Shown: positions 1 through 8,435 of the stretch, piece by piece
Layout: every line of letters starts with the position of its first letter
How positions within the stretch are numbered: the stretch's first letter is position 1
NCBI RefSeq assembly: GCF_937988725.1
Contig: NZ_CALKHS010000010.1
Location: forward strand, 186,001-250,000
From: an uncultured Castellaniella sp.
GTDB taxonomy: Bacteria; Pseudomonadota; Gammaproteobacteria; Burkholderiales; Burkholderiaceae_B
Direction: 5' to 3'
Length of the DNA stretch: 64,000 bases
The notes under the pieces: generated by a model
Seen by the model: the letters and a program-made list of their open reading frames with translations, nothing else
Databases searched by the model: none
Told to the model about the DNA's origin: nothing
Program-made: the position numbers and the translations under genes

Positions 1-725
1 CAGTCCGAATTTCAAAATTGATGGCCCAGCGCGGCCTGTGCTCCCGCCGCGAGGCCGACGCCTACATCGAGCGCGGCTGGGTCCGCGTGGATGGCCAGAT
101 CGTGCGCGAACTGGGCACCAAGGCGCTGCCCAATGCCCGCATTTCGCTGGAGCGGCAGGCGGCGCGGCGCCAGACCGACAAGGTTACGATCATCCTGAAC
201 AAGCCCGTCGGCTACGTGTCGCACCAGGCCGACCATGGCTATCGCCTGGCGGCGTCCCTGGTGCGGGCGGATACCCAGTATCACGCAGGGCAGGCGCGGC
301 GCGCCTTCGACCCGGCGCACGTGCGCGGCCTGGCGCCGGCGGGCCGCCTGGACATCGATTCCCAGGGGCTACTGGTGCTGACCCAGGACGGGCGCATCGC
401 CCGCCAGCTGATCGGCGACGATTCCGGCATCGAAAAAGAATATCTGGTGCGGGTCGACGGCCGTCTGTCGTCCGGCGGCCTGGCGCTGCTGAATCACGGC
501 CTGATGCTCGACGGCCAGGCGCTGCGCCCGGCCAAGGTCCGCTGGCAGAACGAGGACCAGCTGCACTTCATCCTGCGCGAGGGCCGCAAGCGGCAGATCC
601 GGCGCATGTGCGAACAGGTCGGCCTGAAAGTCGTCGGCCTGAAGCGGGTGCGCATGGGGCAGGTCGTGCTGGGCGACCTGCCGCTGGGCCAGTGGCGCTA
701 TCTGCGCGAAGGCGAACGCTTCTGA
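1..725 (+). CDS. 23S rRNA pseudouridine synthase, RluF-like (5' end outside window)
   Basis: The protein belongs to the RsuA/RluB/RluE/RluF family, which isomerises a uridine in rRNA. An N-terminal S4 RNA-binding domain (SKLMAQRGLCSRREADAYI) is followed by the catalytic domain, whose signature GRLDIDSQGLLVLTQDG contains the catalytic Asp, and by the late motif EGRKRQIRRM. The reading frame stays open to the left edge (codons for VRISKL precede the first ATG at 21), and S4 domains of this family normally begin a few residues earlier, so the true start lies outside the window. The length and spacing look most like RluF, but the exact target uridine cannot be read from sequence. Its 3' end overlaps the convergent rlmJ by 28 bases. 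Confidence 0.85.
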   Translation, partial: VRISKLMAQRGLCSRREADAYIERGWVRVDGQIVRELGTKALPNARISLERQAARRQTDKVTIILNKPVGYVSHQADHGYRLAASLVRADTQYHAGQARRAFDPAHVRGLAPAGRLDIDSQGLLVLTQDGRIARQLIGDDSGIEKEYLVRVDGRLSSGGLALLNHGLMLDGQALRPAKVRWQNEDQLHFILREGRKRQIRRMCEQVGLKVVGLKRVRMGQVVLGDLPLGQWRYLREGERF

Positions 726-1681
726 TGCTTGCGCTGCGGCGCCTGTCCGGCGGGCGGCCGTTCGCGGCGGCCTGATTCGCCGGATTCCTTCGTTTCCGCT
801 GCCTTGACGGCGGCCTTGGCTGATCTGGCCTGCGCCACGGTCGTCAGGCCGAACTTCGCCTGATCGTCCTGGGCCAGGGCGGCCTGCAGCCAGGGCAGGG
901 CTTCGCGCAATTCCTCTTCCAGGGTCCAGGGCGGGTTCACGATGAACATGCCGCTGCCGTGCATGCCCAGGCCGTCCGATGAAGGCTTGCGCACGGTCAG
1001 GCTGGCGTTCAGCCAGTCCACCGGCAGGCGTTCCAGGGAACGCGCCATTTCGTGGGCCTGGATGCGCTGCACCAGCGGATACCAGACGATGAAGCATCCC
1101 TGGGCGAAGCGTTGCAGGCCGTCCTTGACGGCCTGGATCACGTGCCGGTAATCCTGCTTGTTTTCGTAGGACGGGTCGATCAGGATCAGGCCGCGCCGGG
1201 GCGGCGGCGGCAGCAGGCGGTTCAGGCCGGCGAAGCCGTCTTCGCGGGCCACCGCCACCTGGCGAGGCGACGCATGCATCTGCCGGCGCAGCGTATCTTC
1301 CAGCACCTGGCCCTCGGTGGGATGCAGTTCGAACAGGCGCAGGCGGTCGTCGGGACGCATGGCGCGCAGCGCCAGACAGGGAGATCCGGGGTAGAGGTTG
1401 GCCACGCCGTCGGGATTGAAATCCTGGACGGCCCGCAGATAGCGCTCGATCAGCGCGGGCGGCCGGGGCGCGCCCAGCAGGCGGTCCAGGCCTTCTGCGA
1501 CTTCGCCGCTCTGGCCGGCCCAGTCGCCGTCCAGGGCGTACAGCCCGGCTCCGGCATGGGTGTCGATCACCCAATAGGGGGTGTCCTTGCGATTGAAGTA
1601 ATCCAGGATCTGCACCAGGATGGCGTGCTTCAGGACGTCGGCGTGGTTGCCGGCGTGAAAGGCGTGGCGGTAGCTGAACAT
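698..1681 (-). CDS. rlmJ: 23S rRNA (adenine(2030)-N6)-methyltransferase RlmJ
   Basis: RlmJ methylates N6 of A2030 in 23S rRNA with SAM as donor. The start MFSYRHAFHAGNHADVLKH is the family N-terminal signature. DTHAGAGLY is the SAM-binding motif I, and LILIDPSYE is the catalytic DPPY-like motif of N6-adenine methyltransferases. At 327 residues it is about 45 longer than the E. coli enzyme; the extra part is a C-terminal tail rich in Lys, Arg, Ala and Glu, probably disordered. The gene converges on the pseudouridine synthase gene and the two coding ends overlap, so two rRNA-modifying enzymes sit tail to tail. Confidence 0.93.
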   Translation of the reverse strand: MFSYRHAFHAGNHADVLKHAILVQILDYFNRKDTPYWVIDTHAGAGLYALDGDWAGQSGEVAEGLDRLLGAPRPPALIERYLRAVQDFNPDGVANLYPGSPCLALRAMRPDDRLRLFELHPTEGQVLEDTLRRQMHASPRQVAVAREDGFAGLNRLLPPPPRRGLILIDPSYENKQDYRHVIQAVKDGLQRFAQGCFIVWYPLVQRIQAHEMARSLERLPVDWLNASLTVRKPSSDGLGMHGSGMFIVNPPWTLEEELREALPWLQAALAQDDQAKFGLTTVAQARSAKAAVKAAETKESGESGRRERPPAGQAPQRKHQKRSPSRR

Positions 1682-1690
1682 GGACGCGGC

Positions 1691-2458
1691 TCAGGGGTTC
1701 AGGCGCGGGGCGCGGGGGCGGACGCTGTCCAGCGCGTCGGTGAAGACCGCCTGGCAGCCCCAGGACAGCAATTCGCGGGCGCGCTCCGCGTCGTTGACGG
1801 TCCAGACGGCCAGCGTGGCGCCCTGGTCCAGGATGTCGCGCACCACGGCCGGATCGGCGTGCCGCACGTCGATGTTCAGGCCGATGCAGCCCAGGCCGGT
1901 CTGCTTCGCTCTCCAGTCGGAAGGCACCGGGCCTTCGATGAGCAGGGCGCGGGGCAGGTCCGGGGCCGCCGTGCGGGCGGCTTCCAGGGACGTTTCGGAA
2001 AAAGATGAGAGCAGCGGGGGCAGGGCGGCGCCCGCCCAGAGCTGGGCGGCGGCCCGGGCGACCGCAATCCCCGTGTCGTGGTCGCAGCCGGTGGTCGGCT
2101 TGATCTCGATGTTGCTGTGCATGCGGCGGGCCTGCGTGTACCGGGCGACGGACAGCAGGGTGGGGGCGGGTTCGCCGGCGAAATCGGGACTGTGCCAGGC
2201 GCCGAAGTCGTACTGGGCGATGGTCTTCCAGTCCAGTTCGCTGGCCAGTCCCTGCCCGTCGCTCGTGCGGTCGATGCGGTCGTCGTGCAGCAGGAACAGG
2301 ACGCCGTCCTGGCTGAGCTTGACGTCGTATTCAGCCATCTGGAATCCGTGCGCCACGCCCGTGCGCATGGCGACCAGGGTGTTTTCGGGCGCCAGGCGGC
2401 CGCCTCCGCGATGGGCGATGAAGGCGGGCCAGGGCCAGGCGGGATGCGATGTCGTCAT
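1691..2458 (-). CDS. ugpQ: glycerophosphodiester phosphodiesterase
   Basis: This enzyme hydrolyses glycerophosphodiesters to glycerol-3-phosphate and an alcohol. The cytoplasmic UgpQ type fits because there is no signal peptide. The GDPD signature is clear: the HRGG motif near residue 16, PENT shortly after, the E-x-D pair in MAEYDVKLSQDG, and HDDRIDRTSDG. The conserved C-terminal VWTVND and FTDALD motifs of the TIM barrel are also present. At 255 residues it is full length. It lies 9 bases upstream of rlmJ on the same strand and may share its transcript. Confidence 0.92.
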   Translation of the reverse strand: MTTSHPAWPWPAFIAHRGGGRLAPENTLVAMRTGVAHGFQMAEYDVKLSQDGVLFLLHDDRIDRTSDGQGLASELDWKTIAQYDFGAWHSPDFAGEPAPTLLSVARYTQARRMHSNIEIKPTTGCDHDTGIAVARAAAQLWAGAALPPLLSSFSETSLEAARTAAPDLPRALLIEGPVPSDWRAKQTGLGCIGLNIDVRHADPAVVRDILDQGATLAVWTVNDAERARELLSWGCQAVFTDALDSVRPRAPRLNP

Positions 2459-2716
2459 GGGATCGGGATGGCAGGAAAGGGGAATCCGACCATTTTAGCG
2501 GTTTGGCGGGGCGGACCGCGGCGCGCGGGTCCGGTCCGTCCGCCCGTTCCGTCGGCCGTCGGCCTGCGCGGCCACACGGCGTCAGCACCACAGTGTTAAA
2601 CTGCGTGACATTTCAGGCTGCCGATTCGACCAGCCAGCGGGGGCGACGGTGTTCGCCTTTTTTGTTCCGGGTGGTGCCGGCCTCGTCGTCCGTCATCCTT
2701 TGCAGGACCTTCGCCC

Positions 2717-4672
2717 ATGTTTGATTTCATACGCACGCACCAGCGCCTGATGCAGTTGATCCTCCTGATCCTGGTGGTGCCGTCCTTCGTGTTTCTCGGC
2801 ATCAGCGGATACTCCTTCGTCACGGCCGATCCGGCCGTGGCCGAAATCGGCAAGCTGTCCGTGACCAAGCAGGAATTCACCCAGGCCCAGCGCAATCAGC
2901 TGCAGCAGATGCAGGAGAGCAGCCAGGGCCGCTTCGATCCGGCGCTGCTGGATAATCCGCAGGCCCGCCAGGCGCTGTTGGACCAGCTGATCAACCGCAA
3001 GGTCCAGGTCGCGGTGGCGACCCAGGACCACTTCAGCGTGTCGGACAACACCTTGCGCCGCGCGATTGCCGCCATGCCGCAGGTCCAGGTGGACGGCCAG
3101 TTTTCTGCCGACCGCTATCACGAGGTCCTGGCGTCGATCGGCATGAGCCCCCGGGATTTCGAAGCCAGCCAGCGCGCCGAACTGGCCCTGGACACCGTGC
3201 TGGGGCCGGTGCGCGATACGGCCGCCTTGCCCAAGCCCGTGATCGAGAGCCTGAAGCGCGCCCTGACCGAGGAGCGCACCGTGCGCCTGCGCGTCTTCCA
3301 GGCCAAGGACTACACGAAGGACGTGGCGATCACGCCGCAGGACATCAAGGCCTGGTACGACGCGCACCAGAACGAGCTGCGTCTGCCCGAGCAAGTCTCC
3401 GCCGATTATCTGGTGCTGGACGAGGCCGCCGCCGTGGCCAGCGTGCCGGCGATCAGCGACGCTCAACTGAAGGACTATTACGAGCAGAACAAGACCCGGT
3501 ACGTGGTTCCTGCCCGGGTGAACGTCAGCCACATCCTGATCAAGCTGCCCTCGGGCGCTTCGGACGAGGCCGCCAAGGCCGCCCTCGCCAGCGCCCAGGA
3601 CCTCAGCCGCCGGGCCCGCGCCGAACCTCAGCAGTTCGCCGATCTAGCCCGCAAGGAATCCCAGGATGCCGGGACGGCCCGGGACGGCGGCGCGCTGGGC
3701 TGGATCCAGCGCGGCACCTTGCCCTTGCCCATGGAACAGGCCGTGTTCGCGCTAAAGCAGGGCGAAGTCTCGGACCCTGTCAAGGGGCCGGACGGCTATC
3801 ACGTGTTCATCGCCAATCAGGTCCAGCCCGAGAAGGGCGAGACCTTCGACGAAGCCCGCGGCAAGGTCGAATCCGAAGTCCGCCGCCAATTGGCCGCCGA
3901 CCGCTTCGCCGACATGGCGACCAAGCTGACCAGCCTGGTGTATGACAATGCCTCCAGCCTGGACCCCGCCGCCAAGGAACTGGGGCTGCAGGTGCGCAAG
4001 GCCCAGGGGATCGCGCGCGACCGTCTGCTGACGGCCGACGAGGCCGGCCCCCAGGCCGCCGCCGCGTCGAAGGACGCCGCCACCCTGGGCGACGTGCGGG
4101 TGCGCCAGGCCCTGTTCAGTCGCCAGGTGCTGACCGACAAGCAGAATTCGGGCGTGATCGAGATTTCCCCCGACACCATGGTCGTGGTGCGCGTGGATGC
4201 GATGACGCCGGCGCACGTGCCCGAGCTGGACAAGGTGCAGGCGCACATCCAGTCGCAATTGCAGGCCGAGCGCGCGCATGCGGCCGCCGTGGCCGCCGGC
4301 GAAAAGGTCTTGGCCTCGTTGAAGCAGCAGGCGTCGTCGGAAGGCTTCCAGGACCCCGTGACCCTCAGCCGCCTGGATCCGGCCGGCCTGAGCAAGGCCG
4401 TGATGGACGCGGCGTTCACGGTCCCTCGCCAGACGCTGCCGGCGTATGGCGGCGTGTCGCTGCCCGACGCCTATGCGATTGTGCAGCTTGACCAGGTCAA
4501 GCCGGGCAGCACCGGCAAGCCCGCGCTGGACGGGCTGGGGGCGCAGATGGCCCGCGTCTGGGGCAGCGTGGAAGAGCAGGCTCTGCTGGTCGACCTGCGC
4601 AAGGCCCTGGGCGTGAAGATCACGGACGAGGGCCGCCAGCTGATCGACAAGGGCGACAGCGGGTCGAATTGA
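2717..4672 (+). CDS. ppiD: peptidylprolyl isomerase PpiD (SurA_N/parvulin periplasmic chaperone)
   Basis: PpiD is an inner-membrane-anchored periplasmic chaperone that works with the Sec translocon and newly exported outer-membrane proteins. One transmembrane anchor is visible at about residues 12-34 (LMQLILLILVVPSFVFLGIS), followed by a SurA_N-type domain. The parvulin domain lies at about residues 264-365, with the typical motifs VSHILI, DGGALGWI and GPDGYHVF. A long C-terminal chaperone region completes the 651 residues, close to the usual family length. The gene stands alone, preceded by a 258-base intergenic region after the divergent ugpQ start and followed by a clear hairpin terminator. 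Confidence 0.93.
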   Translation: MFDFIRTHQRLMQLILLILVVPSFVFLGISGYSFVTADPAVAEIGKLSVTKQEFTQAQRNQLQQMQESSQGRFDPALLDNPQARQALLDQLINRKVQVAVATQDHFSVSDNTLRRAIAAMPQVQVDGQFSADRYHEVLASIGMSPRDFEASQRAELALDTVLGPVRDTAALPKPVIESLKRALTEERTVRLRVFQAKDYTKDVAITPQDIKAWYDAHQNELRLPEQVSADYLVLDEAAAVASVPAISDAQLKDYYEQNKTRYVVPARVNVSHILIKLPSGASDEAAKAALASAQDLSRRARAEPQQFADLARKESQDAGTARDGGALGWIQRGTLPLPMEQAVFALKQGEVSDPVKGPDGYHVFIANQVQPEKGETFDEARGKVESEVRRQLAADRFADMATKLTSLVYDNASSLDPAAKELGLQVRKAQGIARDRLLTADEAGPQAAAASKDAATLGDVRVRQALFSRQVLTDKQNSGVIEISPDTMVVVRVDAMTPAHVPELDKVQAHIQSQLQAERAHAAAVAAGEKVLASLKQQASSEGFQDPVTLSRLDPAGLSKAVMDAAFTVPRQTLPAYGGVSLPDAYAIVQLDQVKPGSTGKPALDGLGAQMARVWGSVEEQALLVDLRKALGVKITDEGRQLIDKGDSGSN

Positions 4673-4694
4673 TCGGGAAGTGTTGCTGATGGAG

Positions 4695-4716
4695 AAAGGG
4701 CCGGAAGGCCCTTTTT
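4695..4716 (+). terminator. rho-independent terminator of ppiD
   Basis: An 8-bp stem AAAGGGCC / GGCCCTTT with a GGAA tetraloop is followed by a run of T, 23 bases after the ppiD stop codon. Confidence 0.85.
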
Positions 4717-4720
4717 CTAT

Positions 4721-4881
4721 GGCTGGGGTATTTCATTACGTCGCGGCTTGCGGGCTGCTCGGATGATCCCGGCAAAAAAAGGTCCGCAGGGGTCTGTCTT
4801 GGATTGGGGCATCCCTCCACGTCGCGGCTTGCAAGCCGCTCCGATGATCCCGGCAAAAAAAGGTCCGCAAGGACCTTTTTT
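4721..4881. repeat. tandem duplication of about 81 bp carrying terminator sequence
   Basis: Two imperfect copies of the same unit follow each other with an 81-base period. The conserved blocks ACGTCGCGGCTTGC and GATGATCCCGGCAAAAAAAG begin at 4738 and 4759 in copy 1 and at 4819 and 4840 in copy 2. Only copy 2 keeps the complete hairpin (AAGGTCC GCAA GGACCTT); in copy 1 the right arm has decayed. The unit sits between the convergent ppiD and spoT. Confidence 0.8.
4854..4881. terminator. bidirectional terminator between ppiD and spoT
   Basis: AAAAAAAGGTCC / GGACCTTTTTT with a GCAA loop has A and T runs on both sides, so it can terminate transcription in both directions. It lies 10 bases downstream of the spoT stop codon and can serve the spoT operon as well as ppiD read-through. 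Confidence 0.85.
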
Positions 4882-4890
4882 AGTCCGGGA

Positions 4891-7155
4891 TCATCCCTTC
4901 GCCCTGATGATTTTCTGGACCTGGGGGACGTGCCGGATGGCGCGGATGACCTGGGCCAGGTGCTTGCGGCTGTCGACCTGGACGGTCAGGTGCAGCAGCG
5001 CCGTGGCGACGGCCTCGTCGGGCATGGTCAGCTGGGTGATGTTGGAATCGGCTTCCGTGACTTCGGCGGCCAGGCGGCCCAGCACGCCGCGTTCGTTCAG
5101 GACGGTGATGTCCAGACGGGTGCTCAGGTGGCGCGCCGTGGTGGCGTCCCAGACGACGGGAATCCAGCGTTCGGGTTCCTTGGCCTGCTGGCGTTGCGCG
5201 ACCGGACAGTCGCTCATGTGCACCACCAGGCCGTGCCCCAGGCGGATGCCGCCGATGATGGCGTCGCCGGGCAGGGGGCCGCAGCACGGCGCCAGCTGCA
5301 CCGCCTGGCCTTCGTTGCCGTGGATGACGATGGGGGCGCCGCTGACCGCGTTGAATTCGTCCACCGCCATGGCCGTGGTTTCCAGCATGGCGTTTTCGGG
5401 GGCGAATCGCCGCGCCACGACGGCCGCCAGGCGTTTGCCCAGGCCGATGTCGGCCAGAATCTCGGTGCGCGATGCGCCGCCGGAGCCCTTGGCCAGGCGT
5501 TCCCATTGGGGATCGTCGTCCTTGGGGTAGACGATGCCCAGCTGGTCGAAGGCCTGGTTCAGCAGGCGGCGGCCGAAGGCGATGGATTCCTCGTAGCGTT
5601 CGGTGCGCAGGTAATGGCGGATTTCAGACCGGGCGCGCCCGGTGCGCACGTAGTTCAGCCACTGCGCGCTGGGCCGGGAAGCGGCTGAGGTCATGATTTC
5701 GACGGCATCGCCGCTGTGCAGTTCGGTGCGCAGCGGCGAAAAATCGCCGTTGACCTTGCAGGCGACGGCGTGGTTGCCCACGTCGGTGTGGATGGCGTAG
5801 GCGAAGTCCACCGGCGTGGCGCCGCGCGGCAGCGACAGGATCTTGCCCTGCGGCGTGAAGACGTACACCGCGTCCGGGAAGAGGTCGACCTTGACGTGTT
5901 CCAGGAATTCGCCGGAATCTCCCGTCTGGCTCTGGATGTCCAGCAGGGATTGCAGCCACTGGTGGGTGCGCTTCTGCAGATCGTTGAGCGACGTGCCCTG
6001 TTCCTTGTAGAGCCAGTGGGACGCCACGCCTTCCTCGGCCACGTGGTCCATGTCGCGGGTGCGGAACTGGAACTCCACCGGGGTGCCGTAGGGGCCGATC
6101 AGTGTGGTGTGCAGGGACTGGTAGCCATTGATCTTGGGAATGGCGATGTAGTCCTTGAACTTGCCGGGGACCGGCCGGTAGAGCTGGTGCAGGGTGCCCA
6201 GGGCCAGATAGCATTCCGGCAGGGTATGGACCACGATGCGGAAACCGTAGATGTCGAGCACGTCGGAAAACGACTTTTTCTGCTCGACCATTTTCTTGTA
6301 GATGCCGTACAGGGATTTTTCGCGCCCGCTGACTTCGGCGTCCAGGCCGGCGGCGGGCAGCGCCGTGCGCACGGCGTCGGCGATCCTGGTGATGACCTCG
6401 CGGCGGTTGCCTCGGGCCGCCATCATGGCCTTGTACAGAACGTCGTAGCGGTTCGGGTACATGGCCTTGAAACAGCGGTCCTGCAGTTCGCGGAACAGGG
6501 CGTTGAGCCCCAGCCGATGGGCGATGGGCGTGTAGATGTCCAGCGTTTCCCGGGCCACCCGGCGGCGCTTTTCCGGCACGACGGCGTCCAGCGTGCGCAT
6601 ATTGTGCAGCCGGTCGGCCAGCTTGATCAGGATCACGCGCACGTCGCGCGCCATGGCCAGCAGCATCTTGCGGAAGGATTCCGCCTGCTGTTCGGCCTTG
6701 GTGGCGTATTCCAGGCGTTCGAGCTTGGTGAGGCCGTCGACGATGTCGGCGACGTCGGAGCCGAACTTTTCGGCCAGTTCCTGTTTGGCGACGCCCTGGT
6801 CTTCGATGACGTCGTGCAGTAGCGCCGCCATCAGCGAATCGGCGTCGAGCTTCCAGCCGGCGCAGATTTCCGTGACGGCGATGGGGTGGGAAATGTAGGG
6901 TTCGCCGCTTTCGCGGAACTGCCCCAGGTGGGCGTTGTCCGCGAAACGGTAGGCTTCGCGCACGCGTTCGATGTCGCGCGGCGACAGATAGCCGGAAATG
7001 ATCTGCTGCAGGCCCGCCAGCGAGGCGATCGGGCTGGGCGCGGCGGCGGGGAGCGAGGCGGGGGCGCTATGGGGCTTTCGCCGGCGCAGTCTGGGGCCTT
7101 TGCGGAGAACCGCCAACAAGCCTGAAGATGCGCCGCGAATGCCTGAAAACGCCAT
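4891..7155 (-). CDS. spoT: bifunctional (p)ppGpp synthase/hydrolase SpoT
   Basis: This RelA/SpoT homologue makes and degrades the alarmone (p)ppGpp. The N-terminal hydrolase domain has an intact HD motif (HDVIED, about residues 114-119) and KLADRLHNMRT. The synthetase domain follows, with GREKSLYGIYKKM, DIYGFRIVV and EFQFRTRDMDHVAEEG. A TGS domain (VYVFTPQGKILSLPRGATPV) comes next, and the C-terminal ACT domain (LDITVLNERGVLGRLAAEV) ends the 754-residue protein. With both active centres intact it should be bifunctional. It is the last gene of the leftward run hypothetical-gmk-rpoZ-spoT, an arrangement common in proteobacteria, and ends at a bidirectional terminator. About 45 basic and Ala/Pro-rich residues precede the HD domain, so the real start could be somewhat further in. 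Confidence 0.95.
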   Translation of the reverse strand: MAFSGIRGASSGLLAVLRKGPRLRRRKPHSAPASLPAAAPSPIASLAGLQQIISGYLSPRDIERVREAYRFADNAHLGQFRESGEPYISHPIAVTEICAGWKLDADSLMAALLHDVIEDQGVAKQELAEKFGSDVADIVDGLTKLERLEYATKAEQQAESFRKMLLAMARDVRVILIKLADRLHNMRTLDAVVPEKRRRVARETLDIYTPIAHRLGLNALFRELQDRCFKAMYPNRYDVLYKAMMAARGNRREVITRIADAVRTALPAAGLDAEVSGREKSLYGIYKKMVEQKKSFSDVLDIYGFRIVVHTLPECYLALGTLHQLYRPVPGKFKDYIAIPKINGYQSLHTTLIGPYGTPVEFQFRTRDMDHVAEEGVASHWLYKEQGTSLNDLQKRTHQWLQSLLDIQSQTGDSGEFLEHVKVDLFPDAVYVFTPQGKILSLPRGATPVDFAYAIHTDVGNHAVACKVNGDFSPLRTELHSGDAVEIMTSAASRPSAQWLNYVRTGRARSEIRHYLRTERYEESIAFGRRLLNQAFDQLGIVYPKDDDPQWERLAKGSGGASRTEILADIGLGKRLAAVVARRFAPENAMLETTAMAVDEFNAVSGAPIVIHGNEGQAVQLAPCCGPLPGDAIIGGIRLGHGLVVHMSDCPVAQRQQAKEPERWIPVVWDATTARHLSTRLDITVLNERGVLGRLAAEVTEADSNITQLTMPDEAVATALLHLTVQVDSRKHLAQVIRAIRHVPQVQKIIRAKG

Positions 7156-7172
7156 GAGCCCGCCTTATCGGA

Positions 7173-7376
7173 TCAGGTGGGGACCTTGCGCAGCATTTCA
7201 GTGCCGACCTGGCTCTGGGCGATTTCGCGCAATGCGGTCACGGTGGGTTTGTTGTGGCTCTGGATGCGCGCTTCGTGGCCCTGGGCCAGTTCGCGGGCGC
7301 GGTAGGTGGCCGCCAGAGTCAGATCAAAGCGGTTGGGAATCTGCTGGAGGCAGTCTTCGACGGTGATGCGGGCCAT
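7173..7376 (-). CDS. rpoZ: DNA-directed RNA polymerase omega subunit
   Basis: The 67-residue protein MARITVEDCLQQIPNRFDL... matches the omega subunit over its whole length, including the conserved NRFDL and the KPTVTALREIA helix. Omega helps assemble RNA polymerase by holding beta-prime and forms part of a ppGpp binding site, which fits its position directly upstream of spoT (17 bases) and 11 bases downstream of gmk. Confidence 0.95.
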   Translation of the reverse strand: MARITVEDCLQQIPNRFDLTLAATYRARELAQGHEARIQSHNKPTVTALREIAQSQVGTEMLRKVPT

Positions 7377-7387
7377 AATTTTCCTGA

Positions 7388-8047
7388 TCAGCTAGCGTTG
7401 ACGAGAGGTTTGCGGATGCCGAGCTGCATGAACAGATCGGCATGGCGGATGGATTGCGCGGCATACCGCAGGCGGGCGGCGGAAACGACGGCCTGCAACT
7501 GCTGTAATGCAATGCTAAAGTCTTGATTAATAATAACATATTCGCAGTCTGACGCGTGCGCCATCTCGCCGCCGGCCGCCAGAAGGCGGCGGGCGATGAC
7601 CTGGGGGGCGTCCTGGCCGCGCTTGTTCAGCCGGGTCTCCAGCGCCTCGATCGAAGGCGGCAGGATGAAGATGCCGATGGCCTGGGGGTAATGCTGGCGC
7701 ACCTGCCGCGCCCCCTGCCAGTCGATTTCCAGGATGATGTCGGTGCCGCTGGCGATGGCCTGGGCCACGCGGTCGCGCGGCGTGCCGTAGAAATGTCCGT
7801 GGACTTCCGCCCATTCCAGCATGTCGCCCCGATCGCGCAGGGCCTGGAAGGTGTCCACCGAGACGAAGCGGTAGTGTTCCTGGTCGCGTTCGCCGGGCCG
7901 CGGATCGCGGGTCGTGCAGGAGATCGACAGGGCCAGGGTGGCGTCCTGCGCCAGCAGGGCGTTGACCAGGCTGGATTTGCCGGCGCCGCTGGGGGCGACC
8001 ACCATGAAGATGTTGCCGGCGTGCGGGGCCTGGGTGTCGGTCGTCAT
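7388..8047 (-). CDS. gmk: guanylate kinase
   Basis: Gmk phosphorylates GMP to GDP with ATP. The protein opens with a P-loop (VVAPSGAGKSSLVNALL), followed by the GMP-binding region (SISCTTRDPRPGERDQEHY) and the conserved EWAEVHGHFYGTPR and ILEIDWQGARQV motifs. I chose the ATG at 8047 (MTTDTQAPH...), which gives 219 residues. A longer in-frame reading to 8134 would only add unrelated sequence overlapping the upstream gene. The start overlaps the preceding gene's stop as ATGA, pointing to translational coupling. Confidence 0.95.
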   Translation of the reverse strand: MTTDTQAPHAGNIFMVVAPSGAGKSSLVNALLAQDATLALSISCTTRDPRPGERDQEHYRFVSVDTFQALRDRGDMLEWAEVHGHFYGTPRDRVAQAIASGTDIILEIDWQGARQVRQHYPQAIGIFILPPSIEALETRLNKRGQDAPQVIARRLLAAGGEMAHASDCEYVIINQDFSIALQQLQAVVSAARLRYAAQSIRHADLFMQLGIRKPLVNAS

Positions 8048-8391
8048 TGCCGCGCCCCGTCGACTGCGGCGTCCGGGCCGGGCGCCTGGCCCAGTTCGGC
8101 CAGCGTGTCGGCATAGGCTTGCGGCCCGGTGCACAGGAAGACGATGGCATCGCCCGGGTTCAGATTGAACAGCACGTCCTGGATGTGTTCGGAGGCGTCG
8201 TCGCCGTCATGGATGGCCGCGACGTGCACGTCGCCGTCGCCCTGGAACTGTTCGGCCGGGACCAGGTCGGCGACCTGTTCGACGTCCGCGGGGCGCTGCG
8301 CCACGTAGACCCGGAAGGGCAGGTCTTCCAGCGTGATGTCCAGGACCATTCCCTGGTCCAGGCGGGTGATCAATCGGCTATCGAGCGGCAT
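8044..8391 (-). CDS. hypothetical protein at the head of the gmk operon
   Basis: A 115-residue acidic, soluble-looking protein of no family that I recognise. It begins MPLDSRLITRLDQGMVLDI and has no signal peptide or membrane segment. Near its C-terminus is a hydrophobic strand GDAIVFLCTGPQAYAD. The gene has codon use like its neighbours. Its stop overlaps the gmk start as ATGA, and a TATAAT lies about 40 bases upstream of the start, so it is probably translated and co-transcribed with gmk, rpoZ and spoT. The start at 8391 is the first ATG; a TTG at 8406 would add five residues. Confidence 0.6.
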   Translation of the reverse strand: MPLDSRLITRLDQGMVLDITLEDLPFRVYVAQRPADVEQVADLVPAEQFQGDGDVHVAAIHDGDDASEHIQDVLFNLNPGDAIVFLCTGPQAYADTLAELGQAPGPDAAVDGARQ

Positions 8392-8429
8392 GGAAAATGC
8401 GTTCAAACGTGTAGTGAGCGGTAACTCGC

Positions 8430-8435
8430 ATTATA
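8430..8435 (-). promoter_or_regulatory. candidate -10 element of the hypothetical-gmk-rpoZ-spoT operon
   Basis: A perfect TATAAT on the minus strand lies 39 bases upstream of the 8391 start codon and overlaps the stop codon of xthA. I see no strong -35 hexamer at the usual spacing, so the promoter is probable but not certain. Confidence 0.4.
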
